From positions 289,244 through 353,243 of the forward strand of contig JABLXY010000003.1 in NCBI GenBank assembly GCA_013177795.1: a stretch of DNA of 64,000 nt, written 5' to 3'. The position numbers were made by a program, and so were the translations under genes. Below the pieces are notes generated by a model that did no database searches, was not told the DNA's origin, and was given only the letters and a program-made list of their open reading frames with translations. This stretch comes from Syntrophaceae bacterium. GTDB lineage: Bacteria > Desulfobacterota > Syntrophia > Syntrophales > UBA2192. This document shows positions 9,411 to 17,803 of the stretch, piece after piece (the first letter of the stretch is position 1; every line of letters begins with the position of its first letter).

Positions 9411-9426
9411 TGGTCCGTCTCTTGCG
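9411..9426 (+). promoter_or_regulatory. Sigma-54 promoter of the glutarate operon
   Basis: TGGTCCGTCTCTTGCG: invariant GG and GC with 10-base spacing, TGG at -24 and TTGC at -12. It is preceded by dyads and by the gene of a sigma-54 activator, and followed by the CoA-transferase genes. Sequence and context together make this a strong call. Confidence 0.75.
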
Positions 9427-9593
9427 ATAGGTCGATCGCGTTACAAACCTGTCCTCCTAGAGGGAGACCATCCGGGAAGAAGTCGGGAATGGCGCGCGAT
9501 GCTTCGGCGGATCGGGCAAGAGGAGCCCGCCGGGCATGAAAGGGCGCTGACAGGTCAGGCAGAGATGGAAATCCGTTTTTCGGGGGAGACACC

Positions 9594-10571
9594 ATGGATG
9601 TAAGAGCGGATAAAGTCATGTCCCTGTCCGAGGCCGTCAGGACCTATGTGAAGGACGGCTCGCACATCTCCATCGGCGGGTTCACCGTCAACCGCAACCC
9701 CATGGCGGCGGTTTACGAGATCATCCGCCAGGGGATCAGGAACCTCCACGTCTATGCCCACTCCAACGGCACCGGCGTCGACGAGCTCGTCGGCGGGGGC
9801 TGCGTGGGCAAAATCGAGATCGCCTACGGCGGAAACGGGAGGGCGGCCCCCACCTGCATCCGGTTCAAGCAGGCGATCCAGAAAGGGACGGTGGTTCACG
9901 AGGATTACTCCAACTACCAGATGAGCCTGCGGTTCCACGCCGGGGCCATGGGCGTTCCCTTCCTGCCGACGCGGTCGTCGCTCGGGACGGACATCGTCAA
10001 CAAGTGGGGCTTCTCCAAGGAGATGCGGGCAAAGGACCCCAGGCTGCCCGACGACAAGCTCATCGTCATGGACAACCCCTTCGGCGGCTGGGCCAATTGC
10101 CAAAAGGTCGTGCTCGTGCCGGCCATCAACCCCGACGTGACGATCCTCCACGTCCAGAAGGCCGACCGGCAGGGGACATGCCGCATCCATGGCCTGCAGT
10201 TCTGTGACGTGGACCAGGCCAAGGCGGCGCGAAACGTCATCGTCACCTGCGAGGAACTCGTCGATGCGGCCGAGCTGAGGAAGGACCCCGAGTACAACCA
10301 GATCCCCTTCATCCACGTCACAGCCGTCGTGCACGTCCCCTACGGGGCGTACCCCTCTGCCTGCCATCGATACTACGACTACGACCCCACGCAGCTTGCC
10401 GATTTCGCGAAGGCCGCGAAAGACGACGGGACGTTCAAGGCCTACCTCGACAAGTTCGTCTATGGGGTCAAGGACCACCAGGGGCTGCTCGAGCTCGTCG
10501 GTGCGGAGCGGCTCGCGAAGATCAAGGCCGACCCCCGGACCGGGTATGCCACCGGTCTGGACAGAAAGTAA
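9594..10571 (+). CDS. gctA: CoA-transferase family I, alpha subunit (glutaconate/glutarate CoA-transferase-like)
   Basis: A 325-residue protein close in length to glutaconate CoA-transferase subunit A (about 320). It shows the family I pattern, with a glycine-rich N-terminal segment (DGSHISIGGFTVNRNPMAAV) and a long central alpha/beta domain. The role inferred from neighbours is transferring CoA from acetyl-CoA or a similar donor to glutarate or glutaconate, making the dicarboxylyl-CoA used by the dehydrogenase downstream. The catalytic Glu of this family lies on the beta subunit, the next gene 14 bases away. It is the first gene behind the sigma-54 promoter. Substrate is inferred from the operon; 3-oxoacid or other dicarboxylate CoA-transferases are alternatives. 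Confidence 0.85.
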   Translation: MDVRADKVMSLSEAVRTYVKDGSHISIGGFTVNRNPMAAVYEIIRQGIRNLHVYAHSNGTGVDELVGGGCVGKIEIAYGGNGRAAPTCIRFKQAIQKGTVVHEDYSNYQMSLRFHAGAMGVPFLPTRSSLGTDIVNKWGFSKEMRAKDPRLPDDKLIVMDNPFGGWANCQKVVLVPAINPDVTILHVQKADRQGTCRIHGLQFCDVDQAKAARNVIVTCEELVDAAELRKDPEYNQIPFIHVTAVVHVPYGAYPSACHRYYDYDPTQLADFAKAAKDDGTFKAYLDKFVYGVKDHQGLLELVGAERLAKIKADPRTGYATGLDRK

Positions 10572-10585
10572 GGAGGGCAAGCGCG

Positions 10586-11347
10586 ATGGACTACACACTC
10601 AGGGAACTCATGGCGATCATCGCCGCCCGTGAGATCCGGAACGGCGACATCGTCTTCTGCGGAACGGGCATTTCCATGGTGGCGGCCATGGCGGCCAAGC
10701 ACATGAACGCCCCCGAGAGCATCATCTTCTTCGAGACGGGCGCCATCGACTCGGCCCTCGAGGAGATCCCCATGGCCGTGGCGGACCCCCGCGTCATGTA
10801 CGCTGCGGCCTCCAACGGAGGGCTGCTCGACGCCTTCGCGACGATGCAGAACCGGATCACCGGCGACCGGGTCATCGGGATCCTGGGCGCCGCCCAGATC
10901 GACAAGTACGGCAACATGAACTCCACGAGCATCGGCGACTACTTCCGGCCCAAGACACGCTTCTCCGGGAGCGGCGGGGCCTGCGACGTGGCCTCCTTCG
11001 TGCCCCGCTACATCATCTTCATGCAGCACGAAAAGAGGAAATTCCCCGTGAAGGTCGACTATCTCACGAGCCCCGGCTACCTCGACGGCAACGGCGGCCG
11101 CGAGCGGGCGGGCCTCATGACGGGCGGGCCCAGCGCCGTCGTGACCAACCTGGCCATGATGCGCTTCGACGAAAAGACCAAGGAGATGTACCTGGCCTAC
11201 TACTACCCCGGGATCACGCCGCAGAAGATCCTGGACAACATGGAGTTTTCCGTCGACGTCTCGAAGGCGCAGGAGGCCGCACCGCCCACGGCGAGCGAGC
11301 TGAAGATCCTGCGGGAGGTCGTCGACCCCCAGCGGATCATCCTGTGA
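10586..11347 (+). CDS. gctB: CoA-transferase family I, beta subunit
   Basis: A 253-residue partner of the preceding alpha subunit. The segment FFETGAIDS near residues 50-58 carries a Glu placed as in the catalytic Glu54 of glutaconate CoA-transferase subunit B, which forms the gamma-glutamyl-CoA thioester. Also visible are FCGTGISMVAAMAAKHM at the start and SPGYLDG, RAGLMTGGPSAVVTNLAMM towards the end, typical of the beta subunit. A ribosome binding site (AAGGAGGG) precedes the ATG. The dehydrogenase follows after about 100 bases, so the three are read as one operon. Confidence 0.87.
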   Translation: MDYTLRELMAIIAAREIRNGDIVFCGTGISMVAAMAAKHMNAPESIIFFETGAIDSALEEIPMAVADPRVMYAAASNGGLLDAFATMQNRITGDRVIGILGAAQIDKYGNMNSTSIGDYFRPKTRFSGSGGACDVASFVPRYIIFMQHEKRKFPVKVDYLTSPGYLDGNGGRERAGLMTGGPSAVVTNLAMMRFDEKTKEMYLAYYYPGITPQKILDNMEFSVDVSKAQEAAPPTASELKILREVVDPQRIIL

Positions 11348-11448
11348 TGACGATCGCCGCCCGGCCGTCGGGGCGCCGCCGGCAGGGTCGGCGTGACGGA
11401 AACACCGACGTCAAGTCGAAACGATAACCATTTGCGAGGAGAAACGAC

Positions 11449-12609
11449 ATGAACTTTGAACTGACCGAAGAGTTGAAGATGCTGCAGGAGACGGTGCGCT
11501 CCTTTGCCGCCGAGAAGATTGCGCCCTTTGCCGAGGAGTGGGACCGCAAGTCCTACTTCCCCTACAAGGAGGCGGTAAAGCCCATGGGCGAGCTGGGGTT
11601 CTTCGGCACCGTGATCCCCGAGCAGTACGGCGGCAACGAAATGGGGTGGCTCGCGGCGATGATCATCAGCGAGGAGATCGCCCGGGCCTCGAGCGCCCTG
11701 CGCGTGCAGGTGAACATGAACGAGCTGGGCTGCGCCTTCACGATTCTGCGCTACGGCACGGAGGCCGCGAAGAAGAAGTACATCGAGAAGCTGGTCAACG
11801 CCGACTACCTGGGCTCCTTCGGCATCACGGAGCCCCAGGCCGGGTCGGACATCATGGCGATCAAGTCCACGGCCGAGGACAAGGGCGACCACTGGCTCCT
11901 CAACGGCACGAAGACCTGGATCTCCAACGCCAACGTGGCCGACGTGAACATCTTCTACGCCTACACCAACGAGGGCGGCAAGCGGCAGCTCTCGGCCTTC
12001 ATCGTGGAGCCCAAGAACTTCAACGGCATCACGGTGACGGACCTGGAGAAGATGGGCTCGCACTGCTCGCCGACGGGCGAGATCGTGCTGGAGAACACGA
12101 AGGTGCCCAAGGAGAACATCCTCGGCAAGCCCGGCGACGGCGTGAAGATCGTCTTCGGGTCGCTCTGCCAGACGCGGCTCTCGGCCGCGGCGGGCGGCGT
12201 GGGGGTGGCGCAGGCCTGCCTGGACATCGTGACCAAGTACGCGATGGAGCGGGAGCAGTTCGGCAAGCCGATCGGCACCTTCCAGATGAACCAGGACATG
12301 ATCGCGCAGATGATGGCCGACATCGAGGCGACGCGGCTCATCGTCTACAAGGCGGCCTGGCAGAAGGACCAGGGGCAGCTCAACAACAACGTCGAGGTGG
12401 CCATGGCGAAGTACCTGGCCGGGGAGCTCTGCTACAAGTGCTCGCAGTACGCGATGAAGATCCTGGGGGCCTACGGCTACTCGCCGGAGTACCCCGTGGC
12501 GCGGATCTTCCGCGACGCCCCGACCTACGCGATGGTCGAGGGCTCGACCAACATCTGCAAGTTCATCATGGCCCAGGACCAGCTGGGCATCCGGAAAGCA
12601 AACCGCTGA
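11449..12609 (+). CDS. Glutaryl-CoA dehydrogenase, probably non-decarboxylating
   Basis: Acyl-CoA dehydrogenase family flavoprotein of 386 residues. FAD/substrate motifs are FGITEPQAGSDIM near 124 and LNGTKTWISNANVAD near 150; the catalytic base is Glu364 in AMVEGSTNICKF. In decarboxylating glutaryl-CoA dehydrogenases the residue before the base is Tyr (TYEG in the human enzyme); here it is Val363. From published structures of the Desulfococcus enzyme, a Tyr-to-Val exchange is the key difference giving a non-decarboxylating enzyme that releases glutaconyl-CoA. The adjoining glutaconyl-CoA decarboxylase genes make the same argument. A GAGGAG lies upstream of the ATG. Electrons probably go to an electron-transferring flavoprotein, not encoded here. 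Other acyl-CoA dehydrogenase specificities are possible but less likely. Confidence 0.85.
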   Translation: MNFELTEELKMLQETVRSFAAEKIAPFAEEWDRKSYFPYKEAVKPMGELGFFGTVIPEQYGGNEMGWLAAMIISEEIARASSALRVQVNMNELGCAFTILRYGTEAAKKKYIEKLVNADYLGSFGITEPQAGSDIMAIKSTAEDKGDHWLLNGTKTWISNANVADVNIFYAYTNEGGKRQLSAFIVEPKNFNGITVTDLEKMGSHCSPTGEIVLENTKVPKENILGKPGDGVKIVFGSLCQTRLSAAAGGVGVAQACLDIVTKYAMEREQFGKPIGTFQMNQDMIAQMMADIEATRLIVYKAAWQKDQGQLNNNVEVAMAKYLAGELCYKCSQYAMKILGAYGYSPEYPVARIFRDAPTYAMVEGSTNICKFIMAQDQLGIRKANR

Positions 12610-12626
12610 CGCGGTCCCCATAGGGA

Positions 12627-12656
12627 GCCGCCGGCGGACCCCCCGCCGCCGGCGGC
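12627..12656 (+). terminator. Intercistronic hairpin without T-tract
   Basis: Perfect 11-base stem GCCGCCGGCGG / CCGCCGGCGGC with an 8-base loop between the dehydrogenase and decarboxylase alpha genes. No run of T follows, so it is more likely an mRNA-stability or processing hairpin than a full terminator. Confidence 0.5.
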
Positions 12657-12689
12657 ATCCTCCCATCACGCAGTGAGGAGGCATCAACG

Positions 12690-14486
12690 ATGAGACAGTA
12701 TTTTCAACAAATGAAAGAGCTGGGCAAGGCGCTCCGGCAGTCGCAGATAGACGGCATGAAGGAAAACGTCGAGCGGGCCGCGGCGATCATGAAGGAGATC
12801 GACGCGGAGATCGACCGGATCAAGAACAACGTGGGTGTCTCCACCGAGGAGATCCACAAGCGCGGCGAGATGACAGTCTGGGAGCGGATCGACTACGTCG
12901 TCGACCCCGGCATGTTCTTCCCCCTGCACTCCATCTACGACCCCGATGGCGAGGAGAGCGGCCAGACCAACGTGGTCGACGGCCTCGCGCGGATCAACGG
13001 CAAGTGGTGCGTGCTGATCGGCTTCAACAACAAGTGGATCGCCGGCGCCTGGATCGCCGGGCAGGCCGACAACAACCTGCGGGTCACCGACCTCGCCAAG
13101 CGGCTCCACGTGCCGCTCGTCTGGCTCGTGAACTGCTCCGGCGTGAAGCTCCCCGAGCAGGAGAAGGTCTACGCCAACCGCCGGGGCCAGGGCACCTGCT
13201 TCTTCCGCCACGCCGAGCTTGAAAAAGAGGGCGTGCCCATCATCGCCGGCATCTACGGCACCAACCCCGCCGGCGGCGGCTACCAGGGCATCAGCCCCAC
13301 CATCCTGCTTGCCCACAAGAACGCCAACATCGCCGTGGGCGGCGGCGGCATCGTCAGCGGCATGAGCCCCAAGGGCTACTTCGACGAGGAAGGGGCCGAG
13401 GCCCTCATCGAGGCCACACGCCACTTCAAGGCCGTTCCCCCGGGGAGCGTCCGGATCCACTACAACGAGACGGGCTTCTTCAAGGCCGTCTACGAAAAGG
13501 AAACCGAGGTCCTCGATGCCATCCGGGAGTGGATGACGTACCTGCCGGCCTACAACCCGAAATTCTTCCGCGTGGCCGAGCCGGCCGAGCCGAAGTTCTC
13601 GCCCGCGGAGCTGCCGAGCCTCGTTCCGATCAACACCAAGCGTGTCTACTCCTTCGAGGAGGTGCTCGCGCGGCTCACGGACAACTCGGAGCACATGGAG
13701 TTCCGGCCCAAGTACGGACCAGAGATCTACTGCGGCATCGTGAAGATCGACGGCTACCCCATGGCCGTCATCGGCAACCGCCAAGGCCTCATCCCCAACT
13801 ACCCCGAGTACACCAACGAGTACCACGCCGTGGGCGGCAAGCTCTACCGGCAGGGCCTCATCAAGATGAACGAGTTCGTGACCCTCTGCGGGCGCGACCG
13901 GCTGCCCATCATCTGGATCCAGGACACCTCGGGCATCGACGTGGGCGACATCGCGGAGAAAGCGGAGCTGCTGGGACTCGGGCAGTCGCTGATCTACTCC
14001 ATCGAGCAGACGGACATCCCCATGATGCTCATCGTGCTGCGCAAGGGAACGGCCGCTGCCCACTACGTCATGGGCGGCCCAACGGCCAACAACAACAACG
14101 CCTTCACGCTGGGCACCCCCGCCACGGAAATCAACGTCATGCACGGGGAGACGGCGGCGGCGGCCAGCTATGCCCGCCGGCTCGTGAAGGACAAAGACTC
14201 CGGCAAGCCGCTCGACGGCACCATCCGGAAGATGAACGAGATGGTGAAGCACTACGAGGAGTCCTCGCGGCCCTACTTCTGCGCGAAGAAGGGCTTCGTC
14301 GACGAGGTCGTGCGCTTCGAGGACATGCGCAAGTACCTCGTGGCCTTCGCCAACTGCGTCTGGCAGAACCCGAAGTCCATCTGCCCGCAGCACCACATGA
14401 TCCTGCCCCGGATGATCCAATCCCAGATCGTCACGGGCCTCGAGCGTCCGCCGGTGGAGCAGGAGAGGAAAGCTGCGTCGAAATGA
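12690..14486 (+). CDS. gcdA: Glutaconyl-CoA decarboxylase alpha subunit (carboxyltransferase)
   Basis: A 598-residue carboxyltransferase of the acetyl-/propionyl-CoA carboxylase beta family, close to the 587 residues of the Acidaminococcus enzyme. It moves the carboxyl group of glutaconyl-CoA to biotin, leaving crotonyl-CoA. Two crotonase-like halves are visible. The N-terminal half has GTNPAGGGYQGISP and GGGGIVSGMSPKGYFDEEGAE. The C-terminal half has IWIQDTSGIDVGD, LIVLRKGTAAAHYVMGGP and the C-terminal HHMILPRMI. The N-terminal 60 residues (REYF-like MRQYFQQMKELGKALRQSQ, coiled) fit the GcdA subfamily rather than generic carboxylases. AGTGAGGAGG precedes the ATG. Cytoplasmic, docking on the membrane beta subunit. 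Confidence 0.92.
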   Translation: MRQYFQQMKELGKALRQSQIDGMKENVERAAAIMKEIDAEIDRIKNNVGVSTEEIHKRGEMTVWERIDYVVDPGMFFPLHSIYDPDGEESGQTNVVDGLARINGKWCVLIGFNNKWIAGAWIAGQADNNLRVTDLAKRLHVPLVWLVNCSGVKLPEQEKVYANRRGQGTCFFRHAELEKEGVPIIAGIYGTNPAGGGYQGISPTILLAHKNANIAVGGGGIVSGMSPKGYFDEEGAEALIEATRHFKAVPPGSVRIHYNETGFFKAVYEKETEVLDAIREWMTYLPAYNPKFFRVAEPAEPKFSPAELPSLVPINTKRVYSFEEVLARLTDNSEHMEFRPKYGPEIYCGIVKIDGYPMAVIGNRQGLIPNYPEYTNEYHAVGGKLYRQGLIKMNEFVTLCGRDRLPIIWIQDTSGIDVGDIAEKAELLGLGQSLIYSIEQTDIPMMLIVLRKGTAAAHYVMGGPTANNNNAFTLGTPATEINVMHGETAAAASYARRLVKDKDSGKPLDGTIRKMNEMVKHYEESSRPYFCAKKGFVDEVVRFEDMRKYLVAFANCVWQNPKSICPQHHMILPRMIQSQIVTGLERPPVEQERKAASK

Positions 14487-14493
14487 TGTGCAT

Positions 14494-14529
14494 CGTCCCC
14501 CGGCCGGGTTACCGGGCGGGGGACGTTTT
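14494..14529 (+). terminator. Intrinsic terminator or attenuator after gcdA
   Basis: Stem CGTCCCCCGGCCGG / CCGGGCGGGGGACG (one mismatch) with loop GTTA, directly followed by TTTT. It separates the CoA-transferase, dehydrogenase and gcdA genes from the transporter; it could lower rather than abolish downstream expression. Confidence 0.75.
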
Positions 14530-14558
14530 CATCCTACCAAAAGCCGGAGGGAGTCTTC

Positions 14559-15947
14559 ATGAATCTTCAAAGGAATCTGTTGTTCGGACTTCTGTTCGTT
14601 GCCGCCGGCCTCATCGTCGGCTGCGACACCCTGAGCAGCGTGCTCGGGGGCGGGGCGTCCAAGAAGGAACTTCTGGGCATCCTCTCCCTGGTGGCGCTGC
14701 TCATCGCCGTCGTCATCAGCTGCATTTCGGAACGTAACGTCGGAATCATGTGCATCGCCTTCGGGTTCCTCATCGCCATGTCCACGGGCGGCGTGATGAA
14801 GGTGTCGGACCTCAACAAGTTCTTTCCCCTGCGGCTGTTCATGATCCTCGTGGGTGCCACGCTGCTCTTCAGCATGGCCACCATCAACGGCACCGTGGAA
14901 AAACTCGCCAAGTGGGCCGTGAAGGGCTCCCGCGGCATTGTGGGCATGCTGCCCGTCATCTTCTTCGTCCTGTCCGTGGTGCTCGCGGCCATCGGCCCCG
15001 GCAACATCGCCACCACCGTCGTCCTGGCTCCCATCGGGATGGCGCTCTGCGCCGAGACGCGCATCAGCCCCTTCCTGATGACCCTCATGATCGTCAACGG
15101 CGCCAACGCCGGCGCCCTTTCGCCCCTGGCCCCCACGGGCATCATCGCCAACGGTCTTGTTGAGAAAATCCAGCTCGAGTACATCGGCGGGCAGATCTTC
15201 TGGAACTCGCTGCTGGGCAACGGGGTGGCCGCCCTGTTTGCCTTCTTTGCCTTCGGCGGCCTGAAGCTTTGGGGCAAAAAGGTCGACCCCGACCTCCAAC
15301 TCCGGGTGAAGAACATCGTCGATGCGCCCATCGAGCCCTGGAACCGCAAGCAGATCATCACTTCGGCGGCCATCGCGATCTGGATCGTCCTCGTCCTCTT
15401 CTTCAAATGGGATGTGGGATACACGGCCCTCACGCTCGCGGTCGCCCTCTCCATGCTCAACTGCGCCGACGAGCAGGAGGCCATGAAGAAGCAGCCCTGG
15501 TTCACCATGTTCATGCTCGTGGGCGTCATGGTCCTCGTCGAAGTGGCCGGCTCCACCGGCGGCCTGGACTACGCGATTTCCGCCATCGCCGCCGTCTCGA
15601 GCCCGATGACGATCTCCACCGTCTTCGGCTTCATCAACGGCTTCGTGTCCATCTACAGCGGATCGTCGGCCGTCGTCATGCCGACCTTCATCCCGCTCAT
15701 CCCCGGCCTCGTGGCCAAGCTGGGGGTCGTCGGTGCCGACGCGATCGACATGGCCCGGAACCTCGTCTACACGAGCTGCGTTTCGGCACATCTGGTCGAT
15801 GCGAGCCCCCTCTCCCTGCTGGGCGCCCTCTGCATCGCTGCGGCCCCCGAGTGGGAAGACAAGAACAAACTGTTCCGCAAGCTCCTGATCTGGGGTATGG
15901 CGATGTCTGTCTTCGCGGCCGTCATCAGCTTTATTTTCTGGAGATAG
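14559..15947 (+). CDS. Dicarboxylate carrier, MatC/DASS-like membrane transporter
   Basis: A 462-residue integral membrane protein with about 11-12 hydrophobic segments. A likely signature is the loop AIGPGNIATTVVLAPIGMAL near residue 145, resembling the substrate/ion loop of malonate carrier MatC and related SLC13/ArsB/NhaD-type transporters. The symmetric second half has INGFVSIYSGSSAVVMPTFIPLIPGL. AAGCCGGAGGGAG upstream of ATG is a good ribosome binding site. Its place inside a glutarate-to-crotonyl-CoA gene set suggests uptake of glutarate or a similar dicarboxylate, perhaps coupled to the Na+ gradient made by the decarboxylase. The Cys of LIVGCD near residue 22 lies in a membrane segment of a polytopic protein and is probably not a lipobox. 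Substrate is inferred. Confidence 0.75.
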   Translation: MNLQRNLLFGLLFVAAGLIVGCDTLSSVLGGGASKKELLGILSLVALLIAVVISCISERNVGIMCIAFGFLIAMSTGGVMKVSDLNKFFPLRLFMILVGATLLFSMATINGTVEKLAKWAVKGSRGIVGMLPVIFFVLSVVLAAIGPGNIATTVVLAPIGMALCAETRISPFLMTLMIVNGANAGALSPLAPTGIIANGLVEKIQLEYIGGQIFWNSLLGNGVAALFAFFAFGGLKLWGKKVDPDLQLRVKNIVDAPIEPWNRKQIITSAAIAIWIVLVLFFKWDVGYTALTLAVALSMLNCADEQEAMKKQPWFTMFMLVGVMVLVEVAGSTGGLDYAISAIAAVSSPMTISTVFGFINGFVSIYSGSSAVVMPTFIPLIPGLVAKLGVVGADAIDMARNLVYTSCVSAHLVDASPLSLLGALCIAAAPEWEDKNKLFRKLLIWGMAMSVFAAVISFIFWR

Positions 15948-16009
15948 GCGGGAAAAAACGGAAGGGCAATTCGATAGGATGTTCAGCCGATACCACTGAT
16001 CCCTCCCTG

Positions 16010-16037
16010 GGGGCCGTTCCCGGTCGGGAACGGCCCC
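16010..16037 (+). terminator. Intercistronic hairpin before the membrane subunits
   Basis: Perfect 12-base stem GGGGCCGTTCCC / GGGAACGGCCCC with loop GGTC. Only scattered T follows, so termination may be partial. Confidence 0.55.
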
Positions 16038-16145
16038 GCCCGTTCCTGACCATCGGGATGGGCGGCCGCCGCCCTCGGCGTCGCAGCGGGGGATTGTTTT
16101 CTAACTCATCTGTTCGCGTCATCACACGAAGGAGTCGAGATCATT

Positions 16146-16292
16146 ATGGAGATGGACAATTTCACATTCGGCATCACGATGCTGGTGGCCGGGATGGGGG
16201 GCACGCTGGTGACCCTGGGGCTGTTGAGCCTGATGATGGCCGGCCTGGGCAAGCTCTTCCCTCACAGGGAAGAGGACGGGAAGGAGGGCTGA
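16146..16292 (+). CDS. gcdD: Small membrane subunit of glutaconyl-CoA decarboxylase (OadG/GcdD-like)
   Basis: A 48-residue protein with one transmembrane helix (ITMLVAGMGGTLVTLGLLSLMM) followed by a short charged tail (HREEDGKEG). This is the layout of the small OadG/GcdD subunit that tethers or assembles Na+-pumping decarboxylases. AAGGAG lies 11 bases before the ATG. It ends 4 bases before the beta subunit start, so the pair are coupled. The size and position argue for a real gene despite its short length. Confidence 0.8.
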   Translation: MEMDNFTFGITMLVAGMGGTLVTLGLLSLMMAGLGKLFPHREEDGKEG

Positions 16293-16296
16293 GACC

Positions 16297-17445
16297 ATGC
16301 TGGAAGCGATCATTGCGGGACTGGGGGGGCTGGTTATCGGCTTCAAGTTTTTGTTTGTCAACTGGCAGAACCTGATCATGCTGGGCGTGGGCGGGGTGCT
16401 GCTGTGGCTGGGGATCAAGAAGGACTGCGAGCCGCTGTTGCTGGTGCCGATCGGGTTCGGCTGCATTTTGGTCAACATCCCGATGTCGGACGTCATGTTG
16501 AAGGACGGCTTCATCCGGACGATCTACGACGCGGGGGTGGACACGGAGCTCTTTCCGCTGCTGATCTTCATCGGCATCGGGGCGATGACGGACTTTGGTC
16601 CGGTGCTGGCGCAGCCCTACACGTTTCTCTTGGGGGCGGCGGGGCAGTTCGGGATCTTCCTGACGCTGCTGGTGGCGCTGTGGCTGGGCTTTCCGAAGCT
16701 CGACGCGGTCTCGATCGGGATCATCGGGGCCTGCGACGGTCCGACGGCGATCTACGTGACCTCGAAGTACGCCCCGCACCTGCTGGGGGCGGTGGCGGTG
16801 GCGGCCTACTCGTACATGTCGCTGGTGCCGGTGATCCAGCCGCCGATCATGCGCCTGCTGACCACGGAGAAGGAGAAGAAGACGGTGATGAAGTACACCG
16901 CCAAGCCGGTTTCGAAGACCACGAAGCTGCTCTTCCCGATCGTGATCACGGTGGTGGGGGGCTGCATTGCGCCCAAGGGCCTGCCGCTGCTGGCGACGAT
17001 CATGCTGGGCAACCTCATGAGGGAGTCCGGGGTGGTGGCGCGGCTCACGGGGGCGGCGGAGAACGAGATCGCCAACGTGGTGACGCTCTTCCTGGGTCTC
17101 TCGATCGGGGCGACGATGGCGGGCCCGGCCTTCATCCGGGCCGAGACGCTGATCATTTTGGCGCTGGGCTTCATGGCGATCTGCCTGGACACGGTCTGCG
17201 GGGTGCTGTTCGGCAAGCTGCTCTACGTGGTGACGGGCGGCAAGATCAACCCGCTGATCGGCGCGGCGGGGATCTCGGCCTTCCCGATGGCGGCCCGGGT
17301 GGTGCAGAAGGTGGGTTCGCAGTATAATAAAAAGAGTTACCTGTTGATGCACGCCATGGGGGCCAACGCCGGCGGGCAGATCGGCTCGGTGATCGCCGCG
17401 GCCGTCATGCTCTCCGTGCTGGCCGGCATGGGCGTGATCCGGTAA
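16297..17445 (+). CDS. gcdB: Glutaconyl-CoA decarboxylase beta subunit, Na+ pump
   Basis: A 382-residue polytopic membrane protein of the OadB/GcdB family, which decarboxylates carboxybiotin and exports Na+. Family hallmarks visible are GACDGPTAIYVTSKYAP near residue 145, which contains the conserved Asp, and the C-terminal NAGGQIGSVIAAAVML. About 375 residues is usual, so it is full length. GGAGGGCTGAGACC places a good ribosome binding site before the ATG. Codon choice is noticeably richer in G-ending codons (GCG, GGG, GTG) than in the flanking genes, which favour C-ending ones. This hints at a separate history or different expression. Confidence 0.93.
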   Translation: MLEAIIAGLGGLVIGFKFLFVNWQNLIMLGVGGVLLWLGIKKDCEPLLLVPIGFGCILVNIPMSDVMLKDGFIRTIYDAGVDTELFPLLIFIGIGAMTDFGPVLAQPYTFLLGAAGQFGIFLTLLVALWLGFPKLDAVSIGIIGACDGPTAIYVTSKYAPHLLGAVAVAAYSYMSLVPVIQPPIMRLLTTEKEKKTVMKYTAKPVSKTTKLLFPIVITVVGGCIAPKGLPLLATIMLGNLMRESGVVARLTGAAENEIANVVTLFLGLSIGATMAGPAFIRAETLIILALGFMAICLDTVCGVLFGKLLYVVTGGKINPLIGAAGISAFPMAARVVQKVGSQYNKKSYLLMHAMGANAGGQIGSVIAAAVMLSVLAGMGVIR

Positions 17446-17451
17446 ATCAGT

Positions 17452-17501
17452 CCCCGCACCCTTTTCCCCTCTGCCGTGACGGGAGAGGGTCGGGGTGCGG
17501 G
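17452..17501. repeat. REP-like palindromic element
   Basis: A long imperfect hairpin: outer arms CCCCGCACCC and GGGGTGCGGG, inner arms CCCTCT and AGAGGG around CCGTGACGG. The pattern resembles dispersed proteobacterial palindromes with a CCCTCTCCC core and GGGTG ends. It separates gcdB from the biotin carrier gene. Confidence 0.55.
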
Positions 17502-17576
17502 CGGAAAGAGGAACCGATTCAAGGGCTTTATGCAATACAGGCTGCAATTTAAACAAGGAAAGGAGGCGAGACCCCA

Positions 17577-17792
17577 ATGGCAATCGACGTTGTAGCCCCG
17601 ATGCCCGGCACGATCAAGGAGATCATCGTGAAGGCGGGCGATGCGGTGAAGGAGGACGAGGAGCTGATCATCCTCGAGGCCATGAAGATGGAGAACCCCA
17701 TCGTGGCCCCCGGCAACGGCACGGTGCAGGAGATCAAGGTCAAGGAAGGGGACAAGGTCAACACCAGCCAGGTCCTCATGGTGCTCGGATAA
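17577..17792 (+). CDS. gcdC: Biotin carrier (gamma) subunit of glutaconyl-CoA decarboxylase
   Basis: A 71-residue biotinyl-lipoyl domain protein. The biotin attachment motif EAMKMEN places the biotinylated Lys at residue 37, with the usual APMPGTI start and GDKV turn near the end. It lacks the Ala/Pro-rich linker of the longer GcdC proteins, so it is a bare biotin domain carrying CO2 between the alpha and beta subunits. AAAGGAGG lies upstream. It closes the operon and is followed by a terminator. Confidence 0.93.
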   Translation: MAIDVVAPMPGTIKEIIVKAGDAVKEDEELIILEAMKMENPIVAPGNGTVQEIKVKEGDKVNTSQVLMVLG

Positions 17793-17803
17793 CGGGATGC
17801 AGC

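Larger units (their letters stand above)
9133..9593. other. AT-rich regulatory region upstream of the glutarate operon
   Basis: About 460 noncoding bases, clearly lower in GC than the flanks. It holds a sigma-54 promoter (9411-9426) and two inverted repeats (9305-9322 and 9380-9397). A long leader of roughly 155 bases separates the promoter from the first start codon. No open reading frame of note was seen. Confidence 0.7.

Noticed and set aside
14559-14660. Lipobox-like LIVGC at the start of the MatC-like carrier
   Set aside because: The protein is polytopic, and the Cys lies in a first membrane segment rather than after a signal peptide.
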